64,000 nucleotides of DNA from Bacteroidia bacterium (GCA_030432655.1 JAUILA010000012.1:101181-165180), one strand, 5' to 3'; positions 33,486-42,094 are shown, numbered from the stretch's first letter. The notes: generated by a model from the sequence alone, not told the origin. Made by a program: numbers and translations.

Positions 33486-34787
33486 ATGCTTATGAAAAAA
33501 CTACTACTACTGCCACTACTCTGCCTTCTGCTGATTCCGGCAAGAGCGCAGCAAACACCAGTGGCCTTTACTCACGCCCATATCATTCCCATTGACGGGC
33601 CGGAGATTTCGGACGGAACCCTGGTGATCAGCGAAGGGATCATTACGGCGGTGGGTCCGGCCGGCGATGTTTCTATCCCGGAGAATGCCGAGGTGGTCGA
33701 TGCCACAGGGAAATACCTGATGCCCGGGTTTGTGGATACGCATTCGCACCTGGGTGACGGATCGGGAGGGGACCGGTCGAATGCCCTGAACCCGGAAGTC
33801 AGGATCCTGGATGCTTTGGATCCGACCAGTGACAGCTTTAAGCGTGCATTGGCCGGAGGCATTACGACGCTGAATGTCATGCCTGGTTCGGGTCACCTGA
33901 TGAGCGGACAGACTGTCTATATCAAGTTGCGAAAGGATGCCCGTACAATAGAAGACCTCCTGTTTTGCGAGGATCCCACGAATGGCATTTGTGGTGGTAT
34001 GAAAATGGCCAACGGGACCAATCCGATCAATTCACTGCCTAAATTTCCGGGTACACGCGCTAAATCCGCCGCGATGGCCAGGACCCTTTACGCGGAGGCC
34101 GCGGAATATAAACGTAAAACAGAAGAAGCGGAGAATGATACGTCCAAAACGCCCCCGCCGCGGGACCTGCGGATGGAGGCCCTGGTGCAGGTGCTGAATG
34201 GCGAGCGGACGGTGCATTTCCATACACACAGGCATGATGACATCCTGACCGCGATCAGGCTTTCCAAGGAATTCGGGTTCAGGCTCGTGCTCCAGCATGT
34301 CAGCGAAGCCTGGAAAGTGGCTGACGAGATTGCCGAGGCCGGGGTACCGGCGTCAATAATTGTTATAGATTCTCCCGGTGGCAAGCTGGAGGCCATGGAC
34401 CTCAGGAATATTAATGGAGCCGAACTGGAAAGAGCCGGAGTGCTGGTTGGTTTCCATACCGATGACGGAATTACGGATTCACGTGTGTTCCGGCGTTCTG
34501 CGGCCATTGGGGTCAGGGAAGGAATGTCTAGGGAAAAAGCCCTGGAGGGGCTGACCATCGCCGGGGCCCGGATGCTCGAACTTGAAGACCGCCTGGGTAC
34601 ACTTACCCGCGGGAAAGATGCCGACCTGGTTATTCTCAGCGGGGACCCCCTCAGTGTTTATTCGCACATTGAGGAAACATGGGTAGAAGGACAAAAAGTA
34701 TTTGACCGGGCCAACCCCGAAGATAAGGCCTATGCCACCGGAGGTTTTAAAGTTTATCGCACCAATATCCTGCTTCACCATGAATAG
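33486..34787 (+). CDS. Exported amidohydrolase (imidazolonepropionase-related), metal site intact
   Basis: 433 residues with a signal peptide (about 1-22, ending ARAQQ). Composite-domain start VAFTHAHIIPIDGPEISDGT, then the first metal motif HSH in FVDTHSHLGDGSGGD (about 86-88). Further candidate ligands follow: FHTHRHDDILTA (about 245), LVLQHVSEAWKV (about 270) and the Asp region GFHTDDGITDSR (about 323). The C-terminal GTLTRGKDADLVILSGDPL closes the composite domain. It is predicted to hydrolyse a cyclic amide or dipeptide-like bond in the periplasm. Its end overlaps the next amidohydrolase by 8 bases; the two are clearly paralogous. Confidence 0.9.
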   Translation: MLMKKLLLLPLLCLLLIPARAQQTPVAFTHAHIIPIDGPEISDGTLVISEGIITAVGPAGDVSIPENAEVVDATGKYLMPGFVDTHSHLGDGSGGDRSNALNPEVRILDALDPTSDSFKRALAGGITTLNVMPGSGHLMSGQTVYIKLRKDARTIEDLLFCEDPTNGICGGMKMANGTNPINSLPKFPGTRAKSAAMARTLYAEAAEYKRKTEEAENDTSKTPPPRDLRMEALVQVLNGERTVHFHTHRHDDILTAIRLSKEFGFRLVLQHVSEAWKVADEIAEAGVPASIIVIDSPGGKLEAMDLRNINGAELERAGVLVGFHTDDGITDSRVFRRSAAIGVREGMSREKALEGLTIAGARMLELEDRLGTLTRGKDADLVILSGDPLSVYSHIEETWVEGQKVFDRANPEDKAYATGGFKVYRTNILLHHE

Positions 34788-35985
34788 AATTATTTTCAGC
34801 TTGCTCATACTGTTCACCACATCGGTATCTGTCGCACAGATCGCGATTAAAGGTGAAAAAATCTACACCATGGAAGGCGAGGTCATAGAGAACGGGGTGA
34901 TCCTCATCCGGGACGGGAAGATTGACCGTATTGGGTCTTCTTCCATCAGGATCCCCAATGATTTTCGTGTTCTGGAAGCGGCGGTAGTTACCCCTGGTCT
35001 GATTGACGCCCATACGGCAGTCGGATTGAGCGGGTACATGAACCAGCCCCATGACCAGGATCAGCTGGAGACCTCGTCTCCCATCCAGCCGGAACTAAGG
35101 GCGATTGATGCCTACAATGCCCGGGAAGAACTTGTGGCGTTTCTTCGCGAATGGGGGGTGACCACTATCCATACCGGGCACGGTCCGGGCGCGCTGATCA
35201 GTGGTCAGACCATGATCGCCAAAACAATCGGGGACAATGTCGAAGAAGCGCTGGTCAGGGACGGGGTGATGCTCGCCATGACGATCGACCCGTCCGTGAG
35301 TGGAAATTTTGATTCCCCTGGTACTTCTGCCAAAGAAATTGCCATGATCCGTTCCAAACTGGTCGAGGCACAGGCCTACAGGGAAAAAATGGAAGACGAT
35401 GAAAACAAAAACGATCCGCCGCGTAACCTTCAGATGGACGCCCTGGTCAGGTTGCTTAACGGGGAAATGCGCGGACTTGTCACGGTCAACCGTCAGCAGG
35501 ATATTCTGTCCGCCTTGCGCGTTGCCGATGAATTTGGCCTTGAGATCGTTCTTGACGAGGTGACGGAGTCTTACCTGGTCACCGATGAAATAAAGGCGTC
35601 GGGCTTCTCTGTTATTCTCCACCCAACCCGTATTCGCGCATCCGGTTCGCGGGAGAATGTGTCAATGGAGACAGCTGCGACCCTGTACAACGAAGGGATT
35701 CCGGTGAGCATTAAGAGCGGGTACGAGCCGTATGTGCCTAAGTCGCGCGTCATCCTGTTTGAGGCGGCGGAAGCAGTGGCCAACGGGTTGCCTTTCGAGG
35801 AGGGATTAAAGAGTATCACCATAAACCCTGCTCAGCTGCTGGGGATTGACGATGAAGTAGGGAGCCTTAAGAAAGGGAAGGATGCCGACCTGGTTTTGTA
35901 CAACGGGGACCCGTTTGAGTATGTCACCAGGGTGTGTTATGTGATTATCAATGGGGAGGTGGTGAAGGAGAATGGGTGTGAATGA
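34780..35985 (+). CDS. Exported amidohydrolase-fold paralogue lacking metal ligands
   Basis: 401 residues from the chosen start MNRIIFSLLILFTTSVSVAQ, a signal peptide; the open frame begins earlier inside the previous gene. It aligns along its length with the preceding paralogue (NDPPRNLQMDALVRLLNGEM against PPRDLRMEALVQVLNGER; GSLKKGKDADLVLYNGDPF at the end). The ligand positions are changed: HSH to HTA, HTHRHD to VNRQQD, LQHVSE to LDEVTE, HTDDG to SGYE. This looks like a non-catalytic partner, perhaps forming a heterodimer with, or stabilising, the active copy. Confidence 0.88.
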   Translation: MNRIIFSLLILFTTSVSVAQIAIKGEKIYTMEGEVIENGVILIRDGKIDRIGSSSIRIPNDFRVLEAAVVTPGLIDAHTAVGLSGYMNQPHDQDQLETSSPIQPELRAIDAYNAREELVAFLREWGVTTIHTGHGPGALISGQTMIAKTIGDNVEEALVRDGVMLAMTIDPSVSGNFDSPGTSAKEIAMIRSKLVEAQAYREKMEDDENKNDPPRNLQMDALVRLLNGEMRGLVTVNRQQDILSALRVADEFGLEIVLDEVTESYLVTDEIKASGFSVILHPTRIRASGSRENVSMETAATLYNEGIPVSIKSGYEPYVPKSRVILFEAAEAVANGLPFEEGLKSITINPAQLLGIDDEVGSLKKGKDADLVLYNGDPFEYVTRVCYVIINGEVVKENGCE

Positions 35986-35986
35986 G

Positions 35987-36118
35987 GGATTCACCTGTAC
36001 GGCCGATTTTAGAAAGGGATGATTACTACCCGTTTGGGCTCACCTTCATAGCTATCAAAGGGTAATAGCGAAAAAGGGCTAATACGATACGAACAAGGAT
36101 TTCCAAGGAATAATATTC
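35987..36118 (+). pseudogene. Remnant A of an Rhs/YD-repeat core
   Basis: The frame reading ILERDDYYPFGLTF (36006-36047) matches the DYYPFGLTF motif of RHS-repeat-associated core domains. After a frame change it continues SYQR (36049-36060), as expected from the usual FNSYQR. Further on, after a stop, NKDFQG (36091-36108) fits the NKYxFQG/NKYKYNG position. The whole is broken by stops and shifts, so only a decayed C-terminal piece of an rhs gene remains, immediately after the amidohydrolase stop. Confidence 0.65.
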
Positions 36119-36132
36119 TGAAATGAAATCGT

Positions 36133-36140
36133 TACCTTTA
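36133..36140 (+). promoter_or_regulatory. -7-like element of the toxin-antitoxin pair
   Basis: TACCTTTA resembles the -7 elements seen elsewhere in the window and overlaps the first possible ATG (36140). This favours the ATG at 36164 as the antitoxin start. Confidence 0.35.
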
Positions 36141-36163
36141 TGAAACATCTATTTTATGCATCT

Positions 36164-36397
36164 ATGGACATGCAATCTGTTAAACTCGACTTAATCCACT
36201 GGCTTACTGAGCTGCAGGATACCACGATGCTCAAAACATTACAACGCCTCAAGGAGACCGGTGAAGGGAAGCTGACCAAGGCGCAGCAGAATGACCTTCA
36301 GGACCGGCTTGATCGCTATGAGGCAGGTGAACTTACCTTTACTTCCTGGACTGAAGCCAAAGAACGCATAAGAAAAACAGGCAAGGATGCAGTATGA
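36164..36397 (+). CDS. Antitoxin of a ParD/RelB-like addiction pair
   Basis: 77 residues from the chosen start MDMQSVKLDLIHWLTELQDT. This start resembles other Bacteroidota antitoxins that begin with M-D-x-x-x-x-K-L-x-L-I-x-W-L. The C-terminal half (LTKAQQNDLQDRLDRYEAGE, then LTFTSWTEAKERIRKTGK) is the toxin-binding addiction-module form with a bent helix and a W. It should neutralise the ParE-like toxin and bind its own promoter. It overlaps the toxin gene by 11 bases, a standard arrangement. An upstream ATG at 36140 is possible but overlaps the promoter element. Confidence 0.8.
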   Translation: MDMQSVKLDLIHWLTELQDTTMLKTLQRLKETGEGKLTKAQQNDLQDRLDRYEAGELTFTSWTEAKERIRKTGKDAV

Positions 36398-36693
36398 GTA
36401 CCGGATCTCCGGTCCGGCCCTGAAAGATATAGAAGAAGCCTATCTGTGGTATGAAAAAGAGGAGCCCGGACTCGGTGAATCCTTTTTAACTGCTATTGAT
36501 AAAGCTGAGGAAGTCATTACCGCCAATCCGGAAACCTATCGCTTTTGGTTCAAAAAGATGGTGCGGGGCTATGTGCTTCGCCAGTTTCCTTTTATAATCC
36601 TGTATGTCCTGCAATCTGCCATGTATCGATGTACTGGCCGTTTATCATACCAGCCAGCATCCAGATAAATGGAAAATCCGGATTGATCCCTGA
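36387..36693 (+). pseudogene. ParE/RelE-family toxin with a frameshift
   Basis: The N-terminal frame reads YRISGPALKDIEEAYLWYEK, EEPGLGESFLTAIDKAEEVI and VRGYVLRQFPFIILYVLQSA, typical of ParE/RelE. It then leaves the family pattern. The expected C-terminus, CIDVLAVYHTSQHPDKWK, is encoded in the next frame from about 36622 to the stop at 36691-36693. Removing one base near 36620 rejoins them into a normal toxin of about 100 residues. The missing part contains the conserved core strand and C-terminal basic residues, so the toxin as read should be inactive. Confidence 0.82.
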
Positions 36694-36774
36694 CCCTAAG
36701 CTAAGTTACATACCTGTCCGGATTACTTGCCTGCCGACATTGCGGAAGCTCAGGTCAACTCCTACAAGCAATAA

Positions 36775-36918
36775 CTGCGAAGGAAACAATTACGAATTAA
36801 ATTCATTTGATTTTGGAGGAGATAATATGATCCGGGACTTGGTAGAAGGAAGGCTGTTGATAAATTAAGTGAGATTGATTATTGGTTCACAGTTTACTTC
36901 ATTCGGGCATACCTTTAA
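36775..36918 (+). pseudogene. Remnant B of an Rhs/YD-repeat core
   Basis: FDFGG (36807-36821) is followed, after a one-base frame change and one stop, by YDPGLGRRKAVDKLSEIDYW (36826-36885). The intact Rhs motif is DFGARIYDPRLGRWxxVDxLSE. The DNA also runs collinear with that motif apart from a few indels. It lies downstream of remnant A in the same orientation and correct order, with the toxin-antitoxin genes between. It is followed at once by the convergent DUF2306 gene. Confidence 0.75.
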
Positions 36919-36930
36919 TAACAATTCTGG

Positions 36931-37557
36931 TCAATGAGTACTCACCAGGTGCTGTCGTTCCTTCCGCGACACAATCCACCACGCCACCAGCAGGTTCGGC
37001 ACCCAACACAGCCAGGCGACTATGCGGTAAGCAGGTAAGAATTCTCCGAAATACGCTTGCAATAATGGTAACCAGATCCTAAGTGTGACCGCGGCAAAGC
37101 ATAATGCATAGCTGAATATCATAAATGACTGGTGACGGTCAATCATTCCCTTTCGCACAGTCCCGAGGCCGAACAGGGTAGTGGAGGTCCAGCCGATCCC
37201 CAGCAGGAAGAAGCCTGTTTTGGCTATAATTCCGCCATTCGCATTCAGCGCGAGGTATATGCCGGCAATACCCCCGAGCATAACGGCAACCACATATATT
37301 CTCCCGATAATCCGGTGAAAGCGTAAATACCGGTTCCTGATTCGGGGGAAAAACTGTATCCAGCCGATCAGGAGGGCGATGCCTCCGAAAATGATGTGAA
37401 AATGAAAGCCAGCTTGCCAGAGGCTGCTGAAATAAAGCTCGTCCGGTTTGCCCTGGAGCAGGTTGATCCGCTCACCGCTCAGCAGGTACATCAGCGGGTA
37501 AAGTCCGATCAGGATGCCAAATATGGCGATAATTATTCTTGCGATCCGTTTGCTCAT
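36931..37557 (-). CDS. DUF2306 membrane protein
   Basis: 208 residues from the chosen start MSKRIARIIIAIFGILIGLY; sixteen codons upstream are open but unlikely. Six or so membrane helices. Typical DUF2306 elements are FHFHIIFGGIALLIGWIQFF, RNRYLRFHRIIGRIYVVAVM and GMIDRHQSFMIFSYALCFAA, with conserved His residues reminiscent of cytochrome b561-like or YoaI-type heme ligands. The function is unknown. It ends 12 bases after the Rhs remnant B. Confidence 0.87.
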   Translation of the reverse strand: MSKRIARIIIAIFGILIGLYPLMYLLSGERINLLQGKPDELYFSSLWQAGFHFHIIFGGIALLIGWIQFFPRIRNRYLRFHRIIGRIYVVAVMLGGIAGIYLALNANGGIIAKTGFFLLGIGWTSTTLFGLGTVRKGMIDRHQSFMIFSYALCFAAVTLRIWLPLLQAYFGEFLPAYRIVAWLCWVPNLLVAWWIVSRKERQHLVSTH

Positions 37558-37685
37558 GAGGTAATATCCTGACTTCAAGGTACTTCTTTTCAAAATTAAA
37601 TTCAATCAGGTGAAGTGTCTTCCCGCGTCACCTTGCCGGGTAGATAAAAATCATATTTGTCGTATATTAAGGGAAATTATTTTTA

Positions 37686-40600
37686 ATGGACACCAACCTT
37701 TTCTCTTTCAGAAATACAGGCCTGCTCCTGTTAGTATTTGCCTTTCTTTGTACGTCCTGTAACAAGCGTTCCGACGGCATTCCGGTTTACGAAAACGATC
37801 ATATTCTCCTGGTGGGAAGCAACCTGGGGTCCCGCATGATGAATTATGGTCATTTTGAAACGGAACTTCATATTCGGTATCCGGACAGTTCCCTGTTTAT
37901 CAGGAATATGTGTGACCCTGGCAATACCCCGGGGTTCAGGCCTCATTCAAGCCGCAATTCGCCCTGGGCGTTTCCAGGCGCTGAGCAGTACCAGGACGAA
38001 CTGGCCAATTATTCTCATAGTGAAGGGCATTTTGAGACGGAGGACGAATGGCTGTCACGCCTTCAGGCCGACCTGGTCATTGCATTCTTCGGATACAGTG
38101 AATCGTTCAATGGGCCGGCAGGCATTGAAAATTTTAAGGGAGAGCTTGATGCGTTCATAAAACATACCTACGCTCAGAAATATAACGGGGACACCACCAG
38201 GCTGGCACTGGTTTCCCCGATTGCTTTTGAAGATTTGTCCGATCATTATGATCTTCCAAACGGAGTAATGGAGAATCAAAATCTTCAACTTTATACGGAG
38301 GCTATGCGCGAAGTTGCCGCCGCAAACAATACCTGGTTTGTGGATGTGTTCACCCCCACAAAAAAATGGTACGAAGAAACGGAGGCGGACCTGACCATCG
38401 ACGGATTTCAGCTAACAGAGGAAGGATACCAGCGTTTTGCCGGTTTGCTTGCGGACGAGTTGTTTGGTGAGCGGGACCAGGCTGCGGAAGCAAGGCGGGA
38501 GGAAATTCTTGCCGCTGTCAGGGAAAAGAACTGGATGTGGCACCAGGATATTAAAATCCCGAACGGCGTCCATGCCTACGGCCGCCGGTATGATCCGTTC
38601 GGACCCGATAACTACCCGGCCGAGGTGAAAAAAACGAGGGAAATGACGGCGGTCCGGGATACGGCGATCTGGCGATCCGCCCGTGGTGAATCCTTTGATC
38701 TGGCGGCCGCTGATGCACGTACCTCACCACTGCCGGTGGTGGAAACCAATTATTCTCCCGCCAGCGACGGGGAGGAGCCACGCTATTTATATGGCCAGGA
38801 AGCACTGGACAAATTCCACATGGCACCGGGGTACAAGGTGGAATTGTTTGCCTCGGAAAAGGAATTTGAGGACCTGGCAAATCCTGTCCAGCTGTCATTT
38901 GACAACAAGGGCCGCTTATGGGTGGCCGTTATGCCCACCTACCCGCATTACCGGCCCGGCGATCCGAAGCCGGATGATAAATTACTGATCCTGGAAGATA
39001 CGGACGGTGACGGACTGGCCGATAAGCAGACCACGTTTGCCGACGGCCTGCACCTTCCGCTGGGATTTGAAATTGCTCCGGAAGGGGTATATGTTTCCCA
39101 GGGTACCAACCTGGTGTTGTTGCGCGATCTTGACGGCGATGACCAGGCTGATATACGGGAGATATTGCTGAGCGGATTTGATGATCACGATACACATCAC
39201 GCGCACAGTACCTACACGACGGATCCGTCAGGGGCCATTTATATGGGAGAAGGAGTATTCCTGCATACCAATGTGGAGACGCCGTACGGAACGGTTAGGG
39301 GAACGCAAGGCGGGTTTTACCGGTACAATCCGGCCCGGAAGCGGCTGGAGCGCACGGCCCAGCTGAGTATTCCGAACCCATGGGGGATTGCCTTTGACGA
39401 CTGGGGGCAGAACTTTTTTGCGGAAACCTCGGGCCCCGATGTGCTCTGGATGATGCCGGGTACGGTGAAGCCGCGTTACGGGGAGGCAACACCCAAGGGA
39501 AGGAACCTGATTGAGGACGCACATCGCGTGCGGCCGACATCCGGACTGGAATTTGTTTCAAGCCGTCACTTTCCGGATGACATGCAGGGAGATTTGCTGA
39601 TCAATAATACGATTGGTTTCCTGGGAATGAAACAGCACCGGATGACCGATGACGGCACCGGTTTTCACAGTGAACACCACCAGGACCTGATCCGCAGTGA
39701 TGATCCTAATTTCCGGCCGGTGGATATGGAGTTTGCCCCGGACGGGTCGCTGTACCTGGTTGACTGGCACAATGTACTGATCGGGCACATGCAACATAAT
39801 GCGAGGGATCCGCTGCGTGATCATATGCACGGAAGGATCTATCGGATTACCTACCCGGAACGTCCGCTGGTAGATCCGGCTGACGTGGCCGGGGCCCCTG
39901 TTCCGGTGTTGCTGGAGAATCTGAAACTCCCGGAAGCACGCACTAGGGCCCGGAGCCGTCGCGAACTTCGCGGGCGTAATGCGGATGATGTCCTTACACA
40001 GCTGAATGCCTGGGTGGATCGCCTGGATCCTGAAGATGCAGATTATGAGCATTACCTGGCCGAGGCGCTCTGGGTGAGCTGGGGGCTGGACCGTGTTGAT
40101 GAGACCTTGATCAAATTATTGCTGGAAGCAGAAAATTTTCATGCACGCGCTGCAGCCGTTCGTGTTTTGCGGTACACCGGGCACCAGGTTGCTGACCAGG
40201 TACCGCTGCTGGTTAAAGCCGCGGGCGACGAGCATGGGCGTGTACGGCTGGAAGCCATTGTTGCTGCTTCCTGGCTGGACAAGAAGGATGGCCTGCTGGT
40301 CCTGGAGGAAGCATCACGTCACCCCATTGATGACTGGATGAGCGGGGCTTACGAAACGGCTCTGGCGCATCTGAATGGGATGACCGTGGAAGAGAAGAAG
40401 AAGGAAGGCGTGGAAACTGATCTGACCGGGGCGGAACTGGATGTCTTCCTGGCCGGTAAGGAGATATATGAACGCGAGGGATATTGTACTACCTGTCACC
40501 AGCCGGATGGGAGAGGACTTGAATCCTCAGGATTTCCCCCGCTTACAGATACGGAATGGGTGACCGGGGATGAGGTGAGACTGATCAAGGTTGCCCTGAA

Positions 40601-40850
40601 AGGTCTGCATGGACCACTTGAAATCAACGGGGTTTCCTATCCGGGCCAGGTACCTATGACACCCTTCGGCGGACTGCTGAACGACGAAGAAATCGCTGCG
40701 GTGTTAACGTATGTCCGCAATTCGTTTGGGAATAAAGCCGCCATCGTTACCCCCGAAACCGTCGGAACGGTGAGGGAGTCGGTCAGTGATAAAACCGGTT
40801 TTTATTCTCCCGCTGAACTTCTGGAAGCACATCCATTAAATAATCAATGA
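37686..40850 (+). CDS. Lipoprotein with SGNH-like, PVC-type dehydrogenase propeller, HEAT-like and cytochrome c domains
   Basis: 1054 residues. Lipobox Cys at about 25 (FLCTSC). Residues about 38-265 form an SGNH-hydrolase-like domain whose first block, LLVGSNLGSRMMNYG, lacks the usual GDS nucleophile. Residues about 375-770 form the beta-propeller of membrane-bound dehydrogenases (MAPGYKVELFASEKEF, NKGRLWVAVMPTYPHY, ILEDTDGDGLADKQT, FAPDGSLYLVDWHN). Alpha-helical repeats follow (about 780-910). A cytochrome c domain with CTTCH (about 934) and a candidate distal Met in GQVPMTPFGG completes it. It should oxidise a substrate, probably a sugar-like compound, and pass electrons to heme. The ThuA-like gene overlaps its stop by 4 bases. 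Confidence 0.9.
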   Translation: MDTNLFSFRNTGLLLLVFAFLCTSCNKRSDGIPVYENDHILLVGSNLGSRMMNYGHFETELHIRYPDSSLFIRNMCDPGNTPGFRPHSSRNSPWAFPGAEQYQDELANYSHSEGHFETEDEWLSRLQADLVIAFFGYSESFNGPAGIENFKGELDAFIKHTYAQKYNGDTTRLALVSPIAFEDLSDHYDLPNGVMENQNLQLYTEAMREVAAANNTWFVDVFTPTKKWYEETEADLTIDGFQLTEEGYQRFAGLLADELFGERDQAAEARREEILAAVREKNWMWHQDIKIPNGVHAYGRRYDPFGPDNYPAEVKKTREMTAVRDTAIWRSARGESFDLAAADARTSPLPVVETNYSPASDGEEPRYLYGQEALDKFHMAPGYKVELFASEKEFEDLANPVQLSFDNKGRLWVAVMPTYPHYRPGDPKPDDKLLILEDTDGDGLADKQTTFADGLHLPLGFEIAPEGVYVSQGTNLVLLRDLDGDDQADIREILLSGFDDHDTHHAHSTYTTDPSGAIYMGEGVFLHTNVETPYGTVRGTQGGFYRYNPARKRLERTAQLSIPNPWGIAFDDWGQNFFAETSGPDVLWMMPGTVKPRYGEATPKGRNLIEDAHRVRPTSGLEFVSSRHFPDDMQGDLLINNTIGFLGMKQHRMTDDGTGFHSEHHQDLIRSDDPNFRPVDMEFAPDGSLYLVDWHNVLIGHMQHNARDPLRDHMHGRIYRITYPERPLVDPADVAGAPVPVLLENLKLPEARTRARSRRELRGRNADDVLTQLNAWVDRLDPEDADYEHYLAEALWVSWGLDRVDETLIKLLLEAENFHARAAAVRVLRYTGHQVADQVPLLVKAAGDEHGRVRLEAIVAASWLDKKDGLLVLEEASRHPIDDWMSGAYETALAHLNGMTVEEKKKEGVETDLTGAELDVFLAGKEIYEREGYCTTCHQPDGRGLESSGFPPLTDTEWVTGDEVRLIKVALKGLHGPLEINGVSYPGQVPMTPFGGLLNDEEIAAVLTYVRNSFGNKAAIVTPETVGTVRESVSDKTGFYSPAELLEAHPLNNQ

Positions 40851-41854
40851 TATTCATGATTCAACGAATACTAACCATTCTGGCCATTTTTTCCATCTCC
40901 TGCAGTTACGGACAGGATGGAGTTTCCTGGTTGTCATATGATGGTGGAGAAGGGCCGGGAAACGGGCGTCATATTGTGCTGGTCAGTGGTGACGAAGAAT
41001 ACCGGTCCGAGCAGGCGTTGCCTATGCTGGCCCGGATACTTTCAGAACGCCACGGGTTTTCGTGCACAGTGCTCTTTGCTATTGATCCGGAGACCGGATT
41101 GATCAACCCGGATTATCAGAATAATATTCCAGGCCTGGAGAAGCTGGAGAATGCCGATCTCATGATCCTTTTTACACGCTTCCGGGAGCTGCCGGATGAT
41201 CAAATGAAATATATCGATGCTTACCTGAAGGCGGGCAAGCCGGTGATTGCCTTGCGTACCGCGACACATGCATTTTTTTACCAGGACAATCCGGACAGTC
41301 CGTATGCGCATTATACCTGGAATAATGATTCAGAAAGCTGGAATGGTGGATTTGGACGTTTTGTGCTTGGTGAAACCTGGGTGGATCATCACGGGGTGCA
41401 CGGAGAAGAGGGCACGCGCGGACTTATCGATGGCGTATTACAACGGGAAGATCACCCTGTACTCCGGGGTGTTACCGATTTGTGGGGATTTACAGATGTC
41501 TATGGCACGCGTGAACTTACCGGTAATGCAAGTGTATTGGTTTGGGGGCAATCTACTACTGGCCTGAAGCCTGATTCTCCCGTCAACTGGGAGAAATCGG
41601 TGATGCCGGTCGTCTGGACCCGGAATTATCAACTGGAGAATGGCAAGCAGGGACGGTCACTGACCTCCACGATGGGGGCGTCTGTTGATCTGCAAAGCCA
41701 TGATCTGCGACGGCTGTTGGTCAACGCCTGTTACTGGTTGCTGGAGATGGAGGTCCCTGCAAACAATAATGCAGATTTAGTCGGCGAATACAATCCAACC
41801 ATGTTTGGGTTCGGCAAATTCGAACCTGGTTTGTCTGTCAGCGACCTGGAATAG
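40847..41854 (+). CDS. Exported ThuA-like protein
   Basis: 335 residues with a signal peptide (about 1-22; the second Met at residue 4 is an alternative start). The ThuA fold, a class I glutamine amidotransferase relative, is seen in RHIVLVSGDEEYRSEQALPM, LENADLMILFTRFRELPDDQ, GKPVIALRTATHAFFYQ and FVLGETWVDHHGVHGEEGTR. The Cys nucleophile of true amidotransferases is absent (ALRTATHAF). ThuA proteins are linked to oxidation of disaccharides to 3-keto forms. The partner dehydrogenase gene overlaps by 4 bases, as in many Bacteroidota and Planctomycetota loci. Confidence 0.9.
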   Translation: MIFMIQRILTILAIFSISCSYGQDGVSWLSYDGGEGPGNGRHIVLVSGDEEYRSEQALPMLARILSERHGFSCTVLFAIDPETGLINPDYQNNIPGLEKLENADLMILFTRFRELPDDQMKYIDAYLKAGKPVIALRTATHAFFYQDNPDSPYAHYTWNNDSESWNGGFGRFVLGETWVDHHGVHGEEGTRGLIDGVLQREDHPVLRGVTDLWGFTDVYGTRELTGNASVLVWGQSTTGLKPDSPVNWEKSVMPVVWTRNYQLENGKQGRSLTSTMGASVDLQSHDLRRLLVNACYWLLEMEVPANNNADLVGEYNPTMFGFGKFEPGLSVSDLE

Positions 41855-41884
41855 GCAGGCCTGCTTGTACATGAAAGCCTCTTT

Positions 41885-42094
41885 TCAGGCGTGCCTGCGC
41901 GCACACGTGCTCAATCCGAATGGAGCGTATAGCGGACAATAACCAATCAAACTGGTTAGAAAGAATATTCCTGCTATAATCAGCAATACTACTGCCCAGG
42001 TTCCGGTCAGGATTCCGGAATAATACAGTCCTACAACCACTACCGCCAGGATAACCCGGATGACGCGGTCGGCATTTCCCATATTCTTTTTCAT
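41885..42094 (-). CDS. DUF2892 inner membrane protein
   Basis: 69 residues: KNMGNADRVIRVILAVVVVG is the typical DUF2892 start, followed by two membrane helices and IGYCPLYAPFGLSTC, the conserved CP(L/I)Y segment. The same domain ends YgaP-type rhodanese proteins. It may support sulfur or thiosulfate handling, but no partner lies nearby. Convergent with the ThuA-like gene. Confidence 0.88.
   Translation of the reverse strand: MKKNMGNADRVIRVILAVVVVGLYYSGILTGTWAVVLLIIAGIFFLTSLIGYCPLYAPFGLSTCARRHA

Noticed and set aside
39558..40052. Long minus-strand ORF (164 codons) inside the SGNH/PVC gene
   Set aside because: It lies wholly within a well-supported plus-strand gene and has no family resemblance; a shadow of codon bias.
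41855..41910. GCAGGC/GCCTGC arms after the ThuA gene read as a terminator
   Set aside because: No T run follows, the spacing is long, and the arms lie partly in the DUF2892 gene end.
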